Origin: Amycolatopsis oliviviridis
GTDB taxonomy: Bacteria > Actinomycetota > Actinomycetes > Mycobacteriales > Pseudonocardiaceae
Length of the DNA: 64,000 nt
Reading direction: 5' to 3'
Assembly (NCBI RefSeq): GCF_014654365.1
Contig: NZ_BNAY01000008.1
Span: 186,001-250,000 of the forward strand
The notes beneath the pieces are model-generated. The model searched no databases. It saw only the letters and a list, made by a program, of their open reading frames with translations, and was not told the origin of the DNA. Made by a program: the position numbers and the translations under genes. Positions 34,540-43,300 of the stretch are shown one piece after another; the stretch's first letter is position 1, and each line of letters opens with the position of its first letter.

Positions 34540-37491
34540 GTGACTATTCTCGGGTTTCGCGTTCTCGGTCCGCTCGAAGTGGCGGTGGACGGACAGGTGG
34601 TGCCGCTCGGCGGCCCCAAACCCCGTCTGTTGCTCGCCGCTCTTCTGCTTCAACCCAATGTCGTCGTCTCGACGGAACTGCTGATCGAGGTCCTGTGGCC
34701 CTCGTCGGCTCCGCGTTCCGCGGCGGCGAACATCCGTACCTACGTCCATTCACTCCGCAAACGTCTCGCCGACCACGACCCCGGGCTGGGGGAACGGATC
34801 GGCAGCCGGGCATCCGGCTACATCCTCAAAGCCGGCCCTGAGGAGATCGACCACATCCGATTCGGCGAATTGGCCGCCCGCGCCCAGGACGCGCTCGGCC
34901 ACGGGGACGCCGAATCCGCTCTCGACCTGCTGGACCAAGCCGAAGCGCTGTGGCGTGGGGAAGTCCTCGAAGGGCTCCCCCACGACCACGGCTGGGGCGC
35001 GACGGTGGCCCGGCTGACGGAATCACGGCTCGCGGTCCAGGAACAGCGGCTGCGGGCGAGGATCGAACTCGGCCGCACCGCCGAAGCCGTCGCCGAACTG
35101 CGCGGCCTGGTCACCGAGCATCCTCTGCGCGAGGAACTCTGGCAGCAGCTGATCGTCGCGTTACGGGCCGACGGCCGCACGGCCGACGCGATCGAGGCCT
35201 ACGAAACGGCCGAGAAGGTGCTGGCGGAGGAACTCGGCACCGAACCGGGGCCGCGGCTGCGGGAACTGCGGGCTTCGCTGGTCATGGCGCCCTCGACGAC
35301 GGCGGACGCCGTGGCCGTGACCCTCACCCGGCCGTCGGCGCCGGTCTGCCAGCTGCCGCTGGACCTGCCGGACTTCACCGGCCGCGACGAGGTGGTCGGC
35401 GAACTCGTCGACCTCTTCCGCCACCGTCGCGATCAGGGGAAACCCGCGATCGCGGTGCTTTCGGGGGCCCCGGGGATCGGCAAGTCGTCGGTCGCGGTCC
35501 GGGTGGCGCACGCGGTCCGGGAGGACTTCCCGGACGGTCAGCTGCACGTCGATCTCGCCGGGACGTCGTCCTCGCCCCGGCCCCCGATGACCGTGCTCGC
35601 CGAGTTGCTCCGCGCGTTGGGCGTCCCCGACGCGGGGCTGCCGCGTGATCTTGCCGAACGCGCGGCGCTGCTGCGGTCGCGGCTGGCGACCCAGCGGATG
35701 TGCGTCGTCCTCGACGACGCCGGCAGCGCGGCACAGGTCCGGCCCTTGCTGCCCGGCGCGGGTGCCTGCGCGGTGCTGATCACCAGCCGGGTGCGGATGC
35801 CGGATCTCGCCGGGGCCACCCCGGTCGACGTCGACCTCCTGACCGAGACCGAAGCCGCGACGCTGCTCGAAGGCATCGTCGGCCTCGACAGGGTCACCGC
35901 GGAACCGGAGTCCGCGACGGCGATCCTGCGTCACTGCGGGTATCTCCCGCTGGCGATCAGGGTCGCCGGGGCGAAACTGACCCACCGGCCGGGCTGGACG
36001 CTGCGGGTGCTGGCCGACAGACTGCGGGACGAGAGACGAAGACTCGACGAACTCCGCGTCGGCGATCTGGCCGTCCGGGCCAGTGTCACGCTCAGCTACG
36101 ACCTTCTGCCGATGTCGGCGGCGAGCGCGTTCCGCGGCCTCGGCGGGCTCGGTTCGGTCCAGTTCCCCGCCTGGGTGGTCGCGGCCCTGCTCGGCCGCGA
36201 GCACGCGGACGACGTCCTCGACGTGCTGGTGGACGCCCATCTGGTCGAGCTCATCGGCTCGGACGGCACCGGTGAGCCCCGTTATCGCCTGCACGACCTG
36301 TTGCGGTGCTACGCCGCCGAATTGCGCGCGCACGACATCCCGGCGAAGGCGCACGCCGCCACGAAACGGGTGCTGGAGGGCTATCTCGCGCTCGCGCTCG
36401 AAGCCGCGGACCGGATGCCGATCCATTTCTTCGGGCTCTACCGCGACGACAGTGCCGGCCTGCCCGTCCTCCCGCCGGGGGCCGGGCAGCTGGTCGAGGA
36501 TCCGGCCGCGTGGTTCGCCGCCGAGCGGCACACCTGCGTCGCCGCCGTCTCGCTGGCCGCCGACCTCGGGTTCGACGGGCTGGCGTGGCGTCTCGCCGCC
36601 GCGCTGGCGCCGTATTTCGACCAGCGCGGTCACCAGGACGACTGGCTGCACACGCACGCCGTCGCGCTGGCCGCCGCCCGCCGCTCCGGCGAGCTCCGCG
36701 GGGAGGCGATCATCCAGCGCAACCTCGGCCAGGTCCAGCTGTACCAAGACAGTTACGCCGAGGCCCTGGTCGCGTTCGAGCAGTCGCAACTGCTGTTCGA
36801 CAAGGTCGGCGAGGCGCGGGGTGCGGCGATCGCGCTCGCCGGGCTCGGCACCGTGCTGCGGATCAAGGGCGAAGACACCGTCGCGCTGGAGCATTGTCAC
36901 GCGGCGCTCGACCAGTTCTCGGCGGCCGGGGATCCGCACGGCGAGGCCGTCTCGCGCATCGCGATCGGCGCGGTGTGGCTGGCACGGCGCCGGTTTTCCG
37001 AGGCGGAACGCTGGTTCACCGAAGCGCTCGAACAGTCCGCGCGCATCGGAGACCGGCATCGGGAGGCGCACGCGTTGAAGCGGCTCGCGATGCTGCGGCA
37101 GCACCAGGGCAACCTCGCGGGCGCGCGGGAACGGGTCGACCGCGCCATCGCGATCTTCAACGAGCTCGGCGACGATCACTGCGTCGGCTACGCGAACCAG
37201 AACCTCGGCGAGTTGTATCTGCACAGCGGCGATCTCGCCCACGCCCAGCTGCTGCTGGTCAATTCGCTGAGCGTGCACCGGCGCAACGGGGACCGTCGCT
37301 CCGAGGCGGAGGTCTCGCAGCTGCTCGGGGAACTGCACGAGGCGCTGAGCCAGCCCGAGCGGTCGCGGACTTACTCGGAACGCGCGCTGGCGTTGTGGCG
37401 GGAGCTTTCCGCGCGGCCACAGGAATCCGCGCTCGCCTCGCGTCTGCAGGAGGCCGCCGAGGCGTCATACGACGACTCCGCGAGCGCCTGA
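34540..37491 (+). CDS. SARP-type regulator with NB-ARC ATPase and TPR domains (AfsR-like)
   Basis: A 983-residue regulator. Residues 1-95 are an OmpR-like DNA-binding domain and about 100-247 the bacterial transcriptional activation domain (BTAD), together a SARP. An NB-ARC STAND ATPase follows with P-loop GAPGIGKS at 309-316, VVLDDAG and GYLPLAIRVAG. The C-terminal 350 residues are tetratricopeptide repeats (GEAIIQRNLGQVQLYQDSYAEAL). AfsR-type proteins switch on secondary metabolism. It starts at GTG with no good ribosome site. No biosynthetic cluster adjoins it, so its regulon is unknown. Confidence 0.92.
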   Translation: MTILGFRVLGPLEVAVDGQVVPLGGPKPRLLLAALLLQPNVVVSTELLIEVLWPSSAPRSAAANIRTYVHSLRKRLADHDPGLGERIGSRASGYILKAGPEEIDHIRFGELAARAQDALGHGDAESALDLLDQAEALWRGEVLEGLPHDHGWGATVARLTESRLAVQEQRLRARIELGRTAEAVAELRGLVTEHPLREELWQQLIVALRADGRTADAIEAYETAEKVLAEELGTEPGPRLRELRASLVMAPSTTADAVAVTLTRPSAPVCQLPLDLPDFTGRDEVVGELVDLFRHRRDQGKPAIAVLSGAPGIGKSSVAVRVAHAVREDFPDGQLHVDLAGTSSSPRPPMTVLAELLRALGVPDAGLPRDLAERAALLRSRLATQRMCVVLDDAGSAAQVRPLLPGAGACAVLITSRVRMPDLAGATPVDVDLLTETEAATLLEGIVGLDRVTAEPESATAILRHCGYLPLAIRVAGAKLTHRPGWTLRVLADRLRDERRRLDELRVGDLAVRASVTLSYDLLPMSAASAFRGLGGLGSVQFPAWVVAALLGREHADDVLDVLVDAHLVELIGSDGTGEPRYRLHDLLRCYAAELRAHDIPAKAHAATKRVLEGYLALALEAADRMPIHFFGLYRDDSAGLPVLPPGAGQLVEDPAAWFAAERHTCVAAVSLAADLGFDGLAWRLAAALAPYFDQRGHQDDWLHTHAVALAAARRSGELRGEAIIQRNLGQVQLYQDSYAEALVAFEQSQLLFDKVGEARGAAIALAGLGTVLRIKGEDTVALEHCHAALDQFSAAGDPHGEAVSRIAIGAVWLARRRFSEAERWFTEALEQSARIGDRHREAHALKRLAMLRQHQGNLAGARERVDRAIAIFNELGDDHCVGYANQNLGELYLHSGDLAHAQLLLVNSLSVHRRNGDRRSEAEVSQLLGELHEALSQPERSRTYSERALALWRELSARPQESALASRLQEAAEASYDDSASA

Positions 37492-37501
37492 CCCCTTCAC
37501 C

Positions 37502-37555
37502 AGTCGGCACCTGGTAGCGGTTCACCTACCGCGACCAGGTGCCGACTTGCTTTTG
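37502..37555 (+). terminator. Intrinsic terminator after the SARP gene
   Basis: AGTCGGCACCTGGT (37502-37515) pairs with 37534-37547, and GCGG/CCGC extends the stem inside after one mismatch, leaving an eight-base loop. TGCTTTTGT follows at once, a good T-tract. It starts ten bases after the stop codon. Confidence 0.85.
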
Positions 37556-37624
37556 TATCGATCGTGTACAGGTCCCGGCGAAGCTCCCTTCGTAGCAACC
37601 GAGAGTGCTCGAAGGGAGACCGGA

Positions 37625-38848
37625 ATGGTCCGGACCGTGAAGGCCCGCCGGGTGATGGCGGCCGTGCTGGCCATGGGGGCGGTCACCGCGCTGGCCGCCA
37701 GCCCCGCGAACGCGGCGCCCGAAGGAAGCTGGCGCGCCGATCTGTCCACTGTGGATGGCGACGACGTCAACGTCCGCAGTGACGGCGGCGTGCTCAGCCT
37801 GGAAAACGCCGCCTGGCACAGAAAACCCGACTCCATCGGCAGCCAGGGGTACCTGCTGCTGGCCGAGCAGAAGCTCGGGAAGCCGGTCAACCGCGTCACC
37901 GCCCAGGTGACCGCCGACGCGCCGAAGGGCACCGAGGTCGAGGTCGACGTCCGCGGCAAGCTCAACTCCAACGACTGGACGGAGTGGACACCCACTGACG
38001 GTGGCGCGGCCCAGCTGTCCACTTCGGTCTCCACCGTCCAGGTCCGCATCGGACTGCGCACCCTGGCCGACGGCGTGACCGCGAAGGTCAGCGACGTCAC
38101 CCTCCAGGGTGAGCTCGGCCCGCAGGCCAACGCGATCGGCGCGGCCGCCGCCCCGCTGACGTACAAGGTCTTCGGCACCCGTGAGGGTCTCGTCGGCGGC
38201 ACCACCGCCAACGGGCACGTGATCAAGTCCCGCGACCACTTCGTCGCCCTGCCCTCGGGCCGCGGTCTCGCGCCGAAGAACACCGGCAACTACACCGTGC
38301 GGATCTGCCGCACCGACAACAGCCGCTGCGAATACGCGCCGGTGTGGGACGTCGGCCCGTGGAACACCAAGGACGACTACTGGAACCCGTCGGCCACCCG
38401 CCAGATGTGGAAGAACCTGCCGCAGGGCAAGCCCGAGGCGCAGGCCGCGTACCAGGACGGCTACAACGGCGGCAAGGACGAGTTCGGCCGCAAGGTGGCC
38501 AACCCGGCGGGGATCGACCTCGCGGACGGCACCTTCTGGGACGGTCTGAAGATGACCGACAACGGCTGGGTCAACGTCTCGTACCTGTGGACCGGCTCCG
38601 GCCCGACCGGCGTGGTCAGCACCGCGGGCGACCCGATGAACGTCCGGGCGTCGGCGAGCACCAGCGCGGCGATCAAGGGCCTCGCGGCGAACTACGCGAA
38701 GGTCAACATCGAATGCTACGTCGAGGGTGACACCGTCACCGGCAAGTTCGGCACCAGCAACATCTGGGACCGGATCGGCCCGGGACATTACATCTCCGAC
38801 ACCTACCTGCAGACCGGCTCGGATCTGCCGGTGGCACCCAAGTGCTGA
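37625..38848 (+). CDS. Secreted protein with double-psi-barrel-like region and C-terminal SH3b domain
   Basis: A 407-residue exported protein; the signal ends near residue 31 (SPANA-A). Residues 35-170 look like a beta-sandwich of unknown family. About 180-310 (GGTTANGHVIKSRDHFVALPSG, YAPVWDVGPWNTKDDYWNP) recall RlpA-type double-psi barrels, a weak match. The last 75 residues are an SH3b domain (TAGDPMNVRASASTSAAIKGL, YISDTYLQTGSD). AAGGGAG lies about seven bases before the ATG. Probably acts on or binds the cell wall. Confidence 0.78.
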   Translation: MVRTVKARRVMAAVLAMGAVTALAASPANAAPEGSWRADLSTVDGDDVNVRSDGGVLSLENAAWHRKPDSIGSQGYLLLAEQKLGKPVNRVTAQVTADAPKGTEVEVDVRGKLNSNDWTEWTPTDGGAAQLSTSVSTVQVRIGLRTLADGVTAKVSDVTLQGELGPQANAIGAAAAPLTYKVFGTREGLVGGTTANGHVIKSRDHFVALPSGRGLAPKNTGNYTVRICRTDNSRCEYAPVWDVGPWNTKDDYWNPSATRQMWKNLPQGKPEAQAAYQDGYNGGKDEFGRKVANPAGIDLADGTFWDGLKMTDNGWVNVSYLWTGSGPTGVVSTAGDPMNVRASASTSAAIKGLAANYAKVNIECYVEGDTVTGKFGTSNIWDRIGPGHYISDTYLQTGSDLPVAPKC

Positions 38849-38861
38849 CGCACTCCTGATC

Positions 38862-38906
38862 GCGAAGGCCCGGCGTACCCCATAACGCCGGGCCTTCGCC
38901 CTTTTC
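38862..38906 (+). terminator. Strong intrinsic terminator
   Basis: A 15-bp perfect stem (38862-38876 with 38885-38899), an eight-base loop and then CCTTTTCT. It stands 13 bases after the stop of the SH3b protein gene. Confidence 0.9.
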
Positions 38907-39005
38907 TGATGTCCCACTGAACGGCGCTTTATTCACAACCATGAATGGTCTTCACAAGCGCGTAATCGTCGTGCGAAACTCCCGTGACGCATTTCCCACT
39001 GACGA

Positions 39006-40238
39006 ATGGCGGGCATTGTGAGCGTTTCCCGGCGAACCCTGCTGACCACCGCCGCCAGTGCCGCCGTCGCGGCGACGGCGATCACCCCGGCCGCCAGTGC
39101 GGCGACGAAAGAAGCCGACGGGCTAAGGACTTTCCGCCGGACGGCCGACTACGCGGTGACCAAACTGCGCGCCGTCGCACCCGGTGTGACGTCCTTTCCG
39201 GAGATCACCAGGTTCGAGAAATGGACCTATTCCGCGAAGGGCGGCTGGATCGGCGGTTTCTGGCCCGGCACGCTCTGGCTCGCCTCGATCTACAGCGGCG
39301 ATCCGCAATTCCGGACCCTCGCGGCGGCGTCCGCGGAAAAGCTCGCGCCCCGTCAGCACGAGACGAGCGATCACGACCTCGGATTCCTGTTCTACCCATC
39401 CTGGGTGACCGGCTGGCGGCTCACCGGCGACGAGAAATGGCGCACCGGCGCGCTCAACGCCGCCGCGTCGCTCATCCAGCGGTACAACGAAAAAGGGAAG
39501 TTCATTCGGGCGTGGGGCGCGCTCGACACCCCGGGCAACGCGGGCCGGGTCATCGTCGACACGATGATGAACCTGGACCTGCTGACCTTCGCGAGCAAGC
39601 AGACCGGCGACCGGAAGTACCTCGACATCGCCGTCACGCACGCCAAGACCACCGAACGGGTCTTCGTGCGGCCGGACGGTTCGACCCCGCACGTGTTCGA
39701 CTTCAACCCGGACACCGGCGCCGAGATCGGCCCGAACTCCGTGCAGGGCTACAGCCCGACGTCATGCTGGTCGCGCGGTCAGGCCTGGGCGATCTACGGT
39801 TTCACGACGATGTACCGGCGCTCCGGCGACCCGCTGTTCCTGCGGACCGCGCAGCGCCTGGCCGACTTCGCGCTCCGCGCGCTGACGCCGGACAACGTCC
39901 CGGTGTGGGACTACCTCGCACCGCAGGCCCCGCACGACATCAAGGACTCCTCCGCCGGCGCCGTGATGGCGTGCGGCCTGCTCGACCTGGCGAAGGTCGC
40001 GAACCGGCCGCGGTACCGCGAGGCGGCGATCCGGATCCTCACCGCGTTGTGCGAAACCTGCCTGACCACGAAGTCCACCCGCGCCGAGGCGATCGTGGCG
40101 CGGGGCACGCGCAACCGTCCCGCCGAGGACGGTGTCGAGGTTTCGTTGCCCTACGGCGATTACTACCTGCTCGAAGGCATCCTGCGAGTACTGATGCCGA
40201 AGGAGATCGACAAGGCGATCGACCTCTCGGCCGTCTGA
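39006..40238 (+). CDS. Secreted GH88-type unsaturated glucuronyl hydrolase
   Basis: A 410-residue enzyme with a Tat-type signal (VSRRTLLTTAAS, cleavage near residue 32). Blocks SDHDLGFLFYPSW, MMNLDLL, SCWSRGQAWAIYGF, DSSAGAVMACGLLDLA and YGDYYLLEGILR follow the GH88 family, with the two conserved Asp residues in HDLG and NLDL. It hydrolyses unsaturated uronides made by polysaccharide lyases. ATG 39006 and GTG 39018 are both possible starts; neither has a strong ribosome site. ACCATGAATGGT at 38938-38949 is a small palindrome upstream of unknown meaning. Confidence 0.88.
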   Translation: MAGIVSVSRRTLLTTAASAAVAATAITPAASAATKEADGLRTFRRTADYAVTKLRAVAPGVTSFPEITRFEKWTYSAKGGWIGGFWPGTLWLASIYSGDPQFRTLAAASAEKLAPRQHETSDHDLGFLFYPSWVTGWRLTGDEKWRTGALNAAASLIQRYNEKGKFIRAWGALDTPGNAGRVIVDTMMNLDLLTFASKQTGDRKYLDIAVTHAKTTERVFVRPDGSTPHVFDFNPDTGAEIGPNSVQGYSPTSCWSRGQAWAIYGFTTMYRRSGDPLFLRTAQRLADFALRALTPDNVPVWDYLAPQAPHDIKDSSAGAVMACGLLDLAKVANRPRYREAAIRILTALCETCLTTKSTRAEAIVARGTRNRPAEDGVEVSLPYGDYYLLEGILRVLMPKEIDKAIDLSAV

Positions 40239-40246
40239 CTCCAGTG

Positions 40247-40294
40247 GGTCGTGAGTGGTAAGTGTCGTTCTAACGGCACTTACCACTCACGACC
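40247..40294. terminator. 18-bp perfect hairpin between convergent genes
   Basis: Arms 40247-40264 and 40277-40294 are perfectly complementary; CGTT/AACG extends the stem after one mismatch. It lies nine bases after the GH88 stop and before the stop of the opposing DUF4396 gene. Lacks a T-tract. Confidence 0.8.
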
Positions 40295-40321
40295 ACCCCG
40301 ACCCAAGTCCCTCCGTGCCCC

Positions 40322-40801
40322 TCAATGCGCGTGGTGCCCTTCGTGCCCACCGTGGTGCGCATGGACCTTCGCGTGGCCCAGTCCGCGCCCGATCATCCAC
40401 TTGTTCACCGGCACCGTCAGCACGAACGCGACGGCCAGCGAGAACACCAGCGCACCCCAGAAGAGGAAGCTCCCCAGCCCGGCGTCCATGGCGCCCGGCA
40501 CCACCACCATGACCCCGTTGTCGACGATCTCCATGACCGCGATCGACACGGTGTCGGCGGCCAGCGCCACCTTGAGCGCGGCGCCGAACGCGAGGCCCGA
40601 CTTCAGCACGCCGCGCATGGTCAGCGCGTAGCCGAAGACGAAGGCGAGCGCGACCGAAAGCGCGATCGTGCCCGCGTTGTGCAGGCCGAGCGCCGTACCG
40701 ATCACCATGCCGAGGACCTCACCGATCGCACAGCCGGTGAGGCAGTGCAGGGTCGCCGACGCCGCCATCGACCAGCTTGCTCCATGCCGTGTCTCGTTCA
40801 T
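40322..40801 (-). CDS. DUF4396 membrane protein with His-rich tail
   Basis: A 159-residue integral membrane protein with four or five helices. HCLTGCAIGEVLGMVIGTALG near the N-terminus is the DUF4396 signature, with a Cys in a membrane helix. The tail ends HAKVHAHHGGHEGHHAH, eight His in 17 residues, suggesting metal binding. ATG 40801 has no ribosome site; TATATT (40809-40814) ends seven bases upstream, so translation is probably leaderless. G-rich text ATACGGGTGGGGGGTAT upstream recalls metal-responsive operators only loosely. Such genes often neighbour copper genes (family knowledge). Confidence 0.83.
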   Translation of the reverse strand: MNETRHGASWSMAASATLHCLTGCAIGEVLGMVIGTALGLHNAGTIALSVALAFVFGYALTMRGVLKSGLAFGAALKVALAADTVSIAVMEIVDNGVMVVVPGAMDAGLGSFLFWGALVFSLAVAFVLTVPVNKWMIGRGLGHAKVHAHHGGHEGHHAH

Positions 40802-40940
40802 GCGGGGAAATATACCCCCCACCCGTATCTACGGCGCGGTGATCCGCGTCTCTTGATCGCTCACCGTCACCCCCGTAGGCCGACTTGGTAATCAGCCCAG
40901 GTCGATGAACTCACTTCCGTAACCCTTTGCGCTCATCCGG

Positions 40941-40969
40941 TTGACCGGCGTAACCGAAGACCTTAGTTT
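40941..40969 (+). promoter_or_regulatory. Candidate promoter for the lone sugar-binding protein gene
   Basis: TTGACC, 17 bases, then TAGTTT. A weak dyad CGGTT-N9-AACCG (40938-40956) overlaps the -35. It would give a leader of about 65 bases. Confidence 0.45.
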
Positions 40970-41039
40970 CGCCGGAGGTCTCCACCGCGCGCAGACCGAT
41001 CGGCTGGTTTTCAGGTAGTTCCGTGACTTTGGGGTGGAG

Positions 41040-42056
41040 ATGCGAGGGCCGACGAAGAAGCTCGTCGTGGCCACTGTGCTCGCTTTGGGCATGGTGTTCG
41101 GGCTGACCGGCTGCGGCGGTGAGGAACCCGCCGGGACGGCGGTGAAGCCGATCCGGATCGCGTTCGTGCCGAAGGTCGCGGGCATCCCGTACTTCGAGGC
41201 GATGAACGTCGGCGGGCAGGCCGCGGCCAAGCAGCTCGGTGTCGAATGGACCTCGACCGGCCCGGCCACCGTGGACCCCGCGGCGCAGGTTTCGATCGTG
41301 CGCGGCCTCGTCGACCAGCGGGTCGACGTCATCGCGATCGCCCCGAACGATCCCCGGGCGATCGCGCCGGCGATCACCGACGCGCGGGCCAAGGGCGTCC
41401 ACGTGATCACCTCCGACACCGACGCGCCCGGCACCGATCGCGAGCTTTTCGTCAACCAGGCGACGCCGGAAGGCATCGGCAAGGCGCTCACCGACGCCTT
41501 GATGAAGAAGATGGGCGGCGCCGGCAAGTACGCGATCGTCTCGTGCGGCGAGACCGCCGAGAACCTCAACGCGTGGATCGCCGTCCAGCGGGCGTATACC
41601 ACTACAGGGTATCCCCGGGCGCAGCTCGTCGAGACGGTCTACGCCGGTGAAGACAAGGACAAGGCCGCCTCACTGGCCAAGGACCTGATGACGAAGTACC
41701 CGGATCTCACCGGCCTGGTCGGCGAGTGCACGACATCCGCGCCCGGGGTCGCCGAGGCGGTCCGCTCCCAGCAGAAGATCGGCCGCGTCTTCACCGTCGG
41801 CATCGGGACGCCACAGGTGATGAAGCCTTATCTGCTGGACGGTTCCGCGTCGCTTTCCGTGCTGTGGAACGTCGAATCGCTCGGCTACCTCACCGCCTGG
41901 GCGGGCAAGCAGGTCGCCGAGAACAAACCGCTCGGCCCGACGAACAAGGTCAACCTCGAACTCCCGGCGATCAAGTACGAAGCAGACAAGAAGACCGTGC
42001 TGCTGGGCGACCCGCTGCTGATCACCCGCGAGAACGTCGACCAGTTCAAGTACTGA
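41040..42056 (+). CDS. Orphan sugar ABC transporter substrate-binding lipoprotein
   Basis: A 338-residue periplasmic-binding-protein-like I lipoprotein (lipobox LTGC near residue 25). PYFEAMNVGGQAAAKQLGVEW, GLVDQRVDVIAIAPNDPRAI and VITSDTDAPG match the RhaS/LsrB-like group that binds rhamnose, ribose or autoinducer-type sugars. No permease or ATPase gene lies beside it, unlike the complete importer at 47035-50665. ATG 41040 gives a normal signal; GTG 41034 is an alternative. Its stop is directly followed by the convergent gene's stop. Confidence 0.85.
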   Translation: MRGPTKKLVVATVLALGMVFGLTGCGGEEPAGTAVKPIRIAFVPKVAGIPYFEAMNVGGQAAAKQLGVEWTSTGPATVDPAAQVSIVRGLVDQRVDVIAIAPNDPRAIAPAITDARAKGVHVITSDTDAPGTDRELFVNQATPEGIGKALTDALMKKMGGAGKYAIVSCGETAENLNAWIAVQRAYTTTGYPRAQLVETVYAGEDKDKAASLAKDLMTKYPDLTGLVGECTTSAPGVAEAVRSQQKIGRVFTVGIGTPQVMKPYLLDGSASLSVLWNVESLGYLTAWAGKQVAENKPLGPTNKVNLELPAIKYEADKKTVLLGDPLLITRENVDQFKY

Positions 42057-42057
42057 C

Positions 42058-43296
42058 TCACCGGGCCCGCCGGACGGCACCCGCCGCCGCTCCCCCGCCG
42101 AGGATCAGCACCAGCGCGGTCAACCCCCACCGCCGCTTCTCCTTCGTACGGGCGTGCGAATCGGTCTGCGCCGCCGGCTTCCGTTCCTTGGGGGCGGCCG
42201 CGCGGGACGGCTTCGGCACGGGAGCGAGCGGCGGAACGACCTCGGACGTCGGCGACTGCGAACGCGGGGTCGGCGACGGACTCGGCGACGGCGAACTCGG
42301 CGTCGGGCTCGGTGAAGGCCGAGGCGACGACGTCGGCGTGAGACTCGGCGACGACGTCGGACCGGGTGACGGGCTCGGCGTGGGGGCCGGGGTGGGCGTG
42401 GGCGTCGGGTTGGGCGTCGGCGTAGGTGTCGGCTTGGGCGGCTCCGGTTTCGGCGGTTCCGGAACCTCGGGCGCGGTGAGACAGCCCGCGGCGTCCGAAC
42501 CCGCCAGCGGCGGACCCGAGCGCACCTCGGTCACCTGCCCGCCCCAGTCCAGCCGGTACAGCACGCTGCGCCCGCCGATCCGGTTCGCCAAGGCGTACAA
42601 GGCACCGTCGCGCGCGAGCACGACGGAGCCGTAGATGTCGGCGGGCGGGAACCGGGCGTCCTCGGCCTCGATGACCTTGCCGGACGCGGGATCGATGGTG
42701 ATCACGGCGCCTTTTCCGCGCCAGGTGGTGGAAACGCCGTAGAGCAGTCCGTTGTGGTAGGCGAAATCGTTGACGTCGTGGGCGAGGGTGATCGGCCGCA
42801 GGAACACCGTCTTGATCACCCGCAGGTACCGCTCTCCCGGCGTCAAGTCCACTGTGTACAGTGTGCCGTTCCTCAGCAGGTACCAGGAGTTCCCGCCGAT
42901 CGCGCCGGCGGTCACCCCCGCGACGGGGCTCCACGCCGGCAGCCGGTTCCCGGCGCGGGTGATCGGGCCGAGGTCCTGGGTGCGCCCGTCGCGGTCGATC
43001 GTCACCGCGTGCGCGCCGCGGCTGAGTCCTTCGGCGACACCGAAGACGAGATCACGGGTCGCGGAGTAACCGAGCGCGTTGAGCCGGTACCCCGGCTCGG
43101 TCACCCGCGAGGTGGTCCCCGACCCGACGTCGAGCCACCGCAGCTTCGTCTTCCCGTACGAACCGGTCTCCGCCTGCACCACCAGGCAGGACTCGGCGGC
43201 CCGTGCGGCCATCGGGGCCAGCAACGCCGACGCGCCGACCAATCCGGCGACGGCCGCCGTCGCCGCCGCCCGCGTCACCCCGTCCACAGTGCCCAC
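42058..43296 (-). CDS. Exported propeller-like protein with Pro/Thr/Ser stalk and C-terminal anchor
   Basis: A 412-residue surface protein. Signal peptide near residues 8-33, then about 240 residues of repeated beta-strand text (LFGVAEGLSRGAHAVTIDRDG, LLYGVSTTWRGKGAVITID) like a DUF6923-type propeller. A stalk of about 110 residues built from PTPTP and PSPSP follows, then a short basic stretch, one membrane helix (WGLTALVLILGGGAAAGA) and RRAR. There is no LPxTG. It starts at GTG, four bases after the stop of the DUF4239 gene, so the two are coupled. Two later GTG codons are alternative starts. Confidence 0.75.
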   Translation of the reverse strand: MGTVDGVTRAAATAAVAGLVGASALLAPMAARAAESCLVVQAETGSYGKTKLRWLDVGSGTTSRVTEPGYRLNALGYSATRDLVFGVAEGLSRGAHAVTIDRDGRTQDLGPITRAGNRLPAWSPVAGVTAGAIGGNSWYLLRNGTLYTVDLTPGERYLRVIKTVFLRPITLAHDVNDFAYHNGLLYGVSTTWRGKGAVITIDPASGKVIEAEDARFPPADIYGSVVLARDGALYALANRIGGRSVLYRLDWGGQVTEVRSGPPLAGSDAAGCLTAPEVPEPPKPEPPKPTPTPTPNPTPTPTPAPTPSPSPGPTSSPSLTPTSSPRPSPSPTPSSPSPSPSPTPRSQSPTSEVVPPLAPVPKPSRAAAPKERKPAAQTDSHARTKEKRRWGLTALVLILGGGAAAGAVRRAR

Positions 43297-43300
43297 CGGC

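Noticed and set aside
34540..38848. Biosynthetic gene cluster around the SARP regulator
   Set aside because: Neighbours are a phosphatase, SH3b proteins and a hydrolase; no PKS, NRPS or tailoring genes.
38938..38949. ACCATGAATGGT read as a DasR site near the GH88 gene
   Set aside because: The arms are in the order ACCA/TGGT, opposite to the TGGT/ACCA of dre elements.
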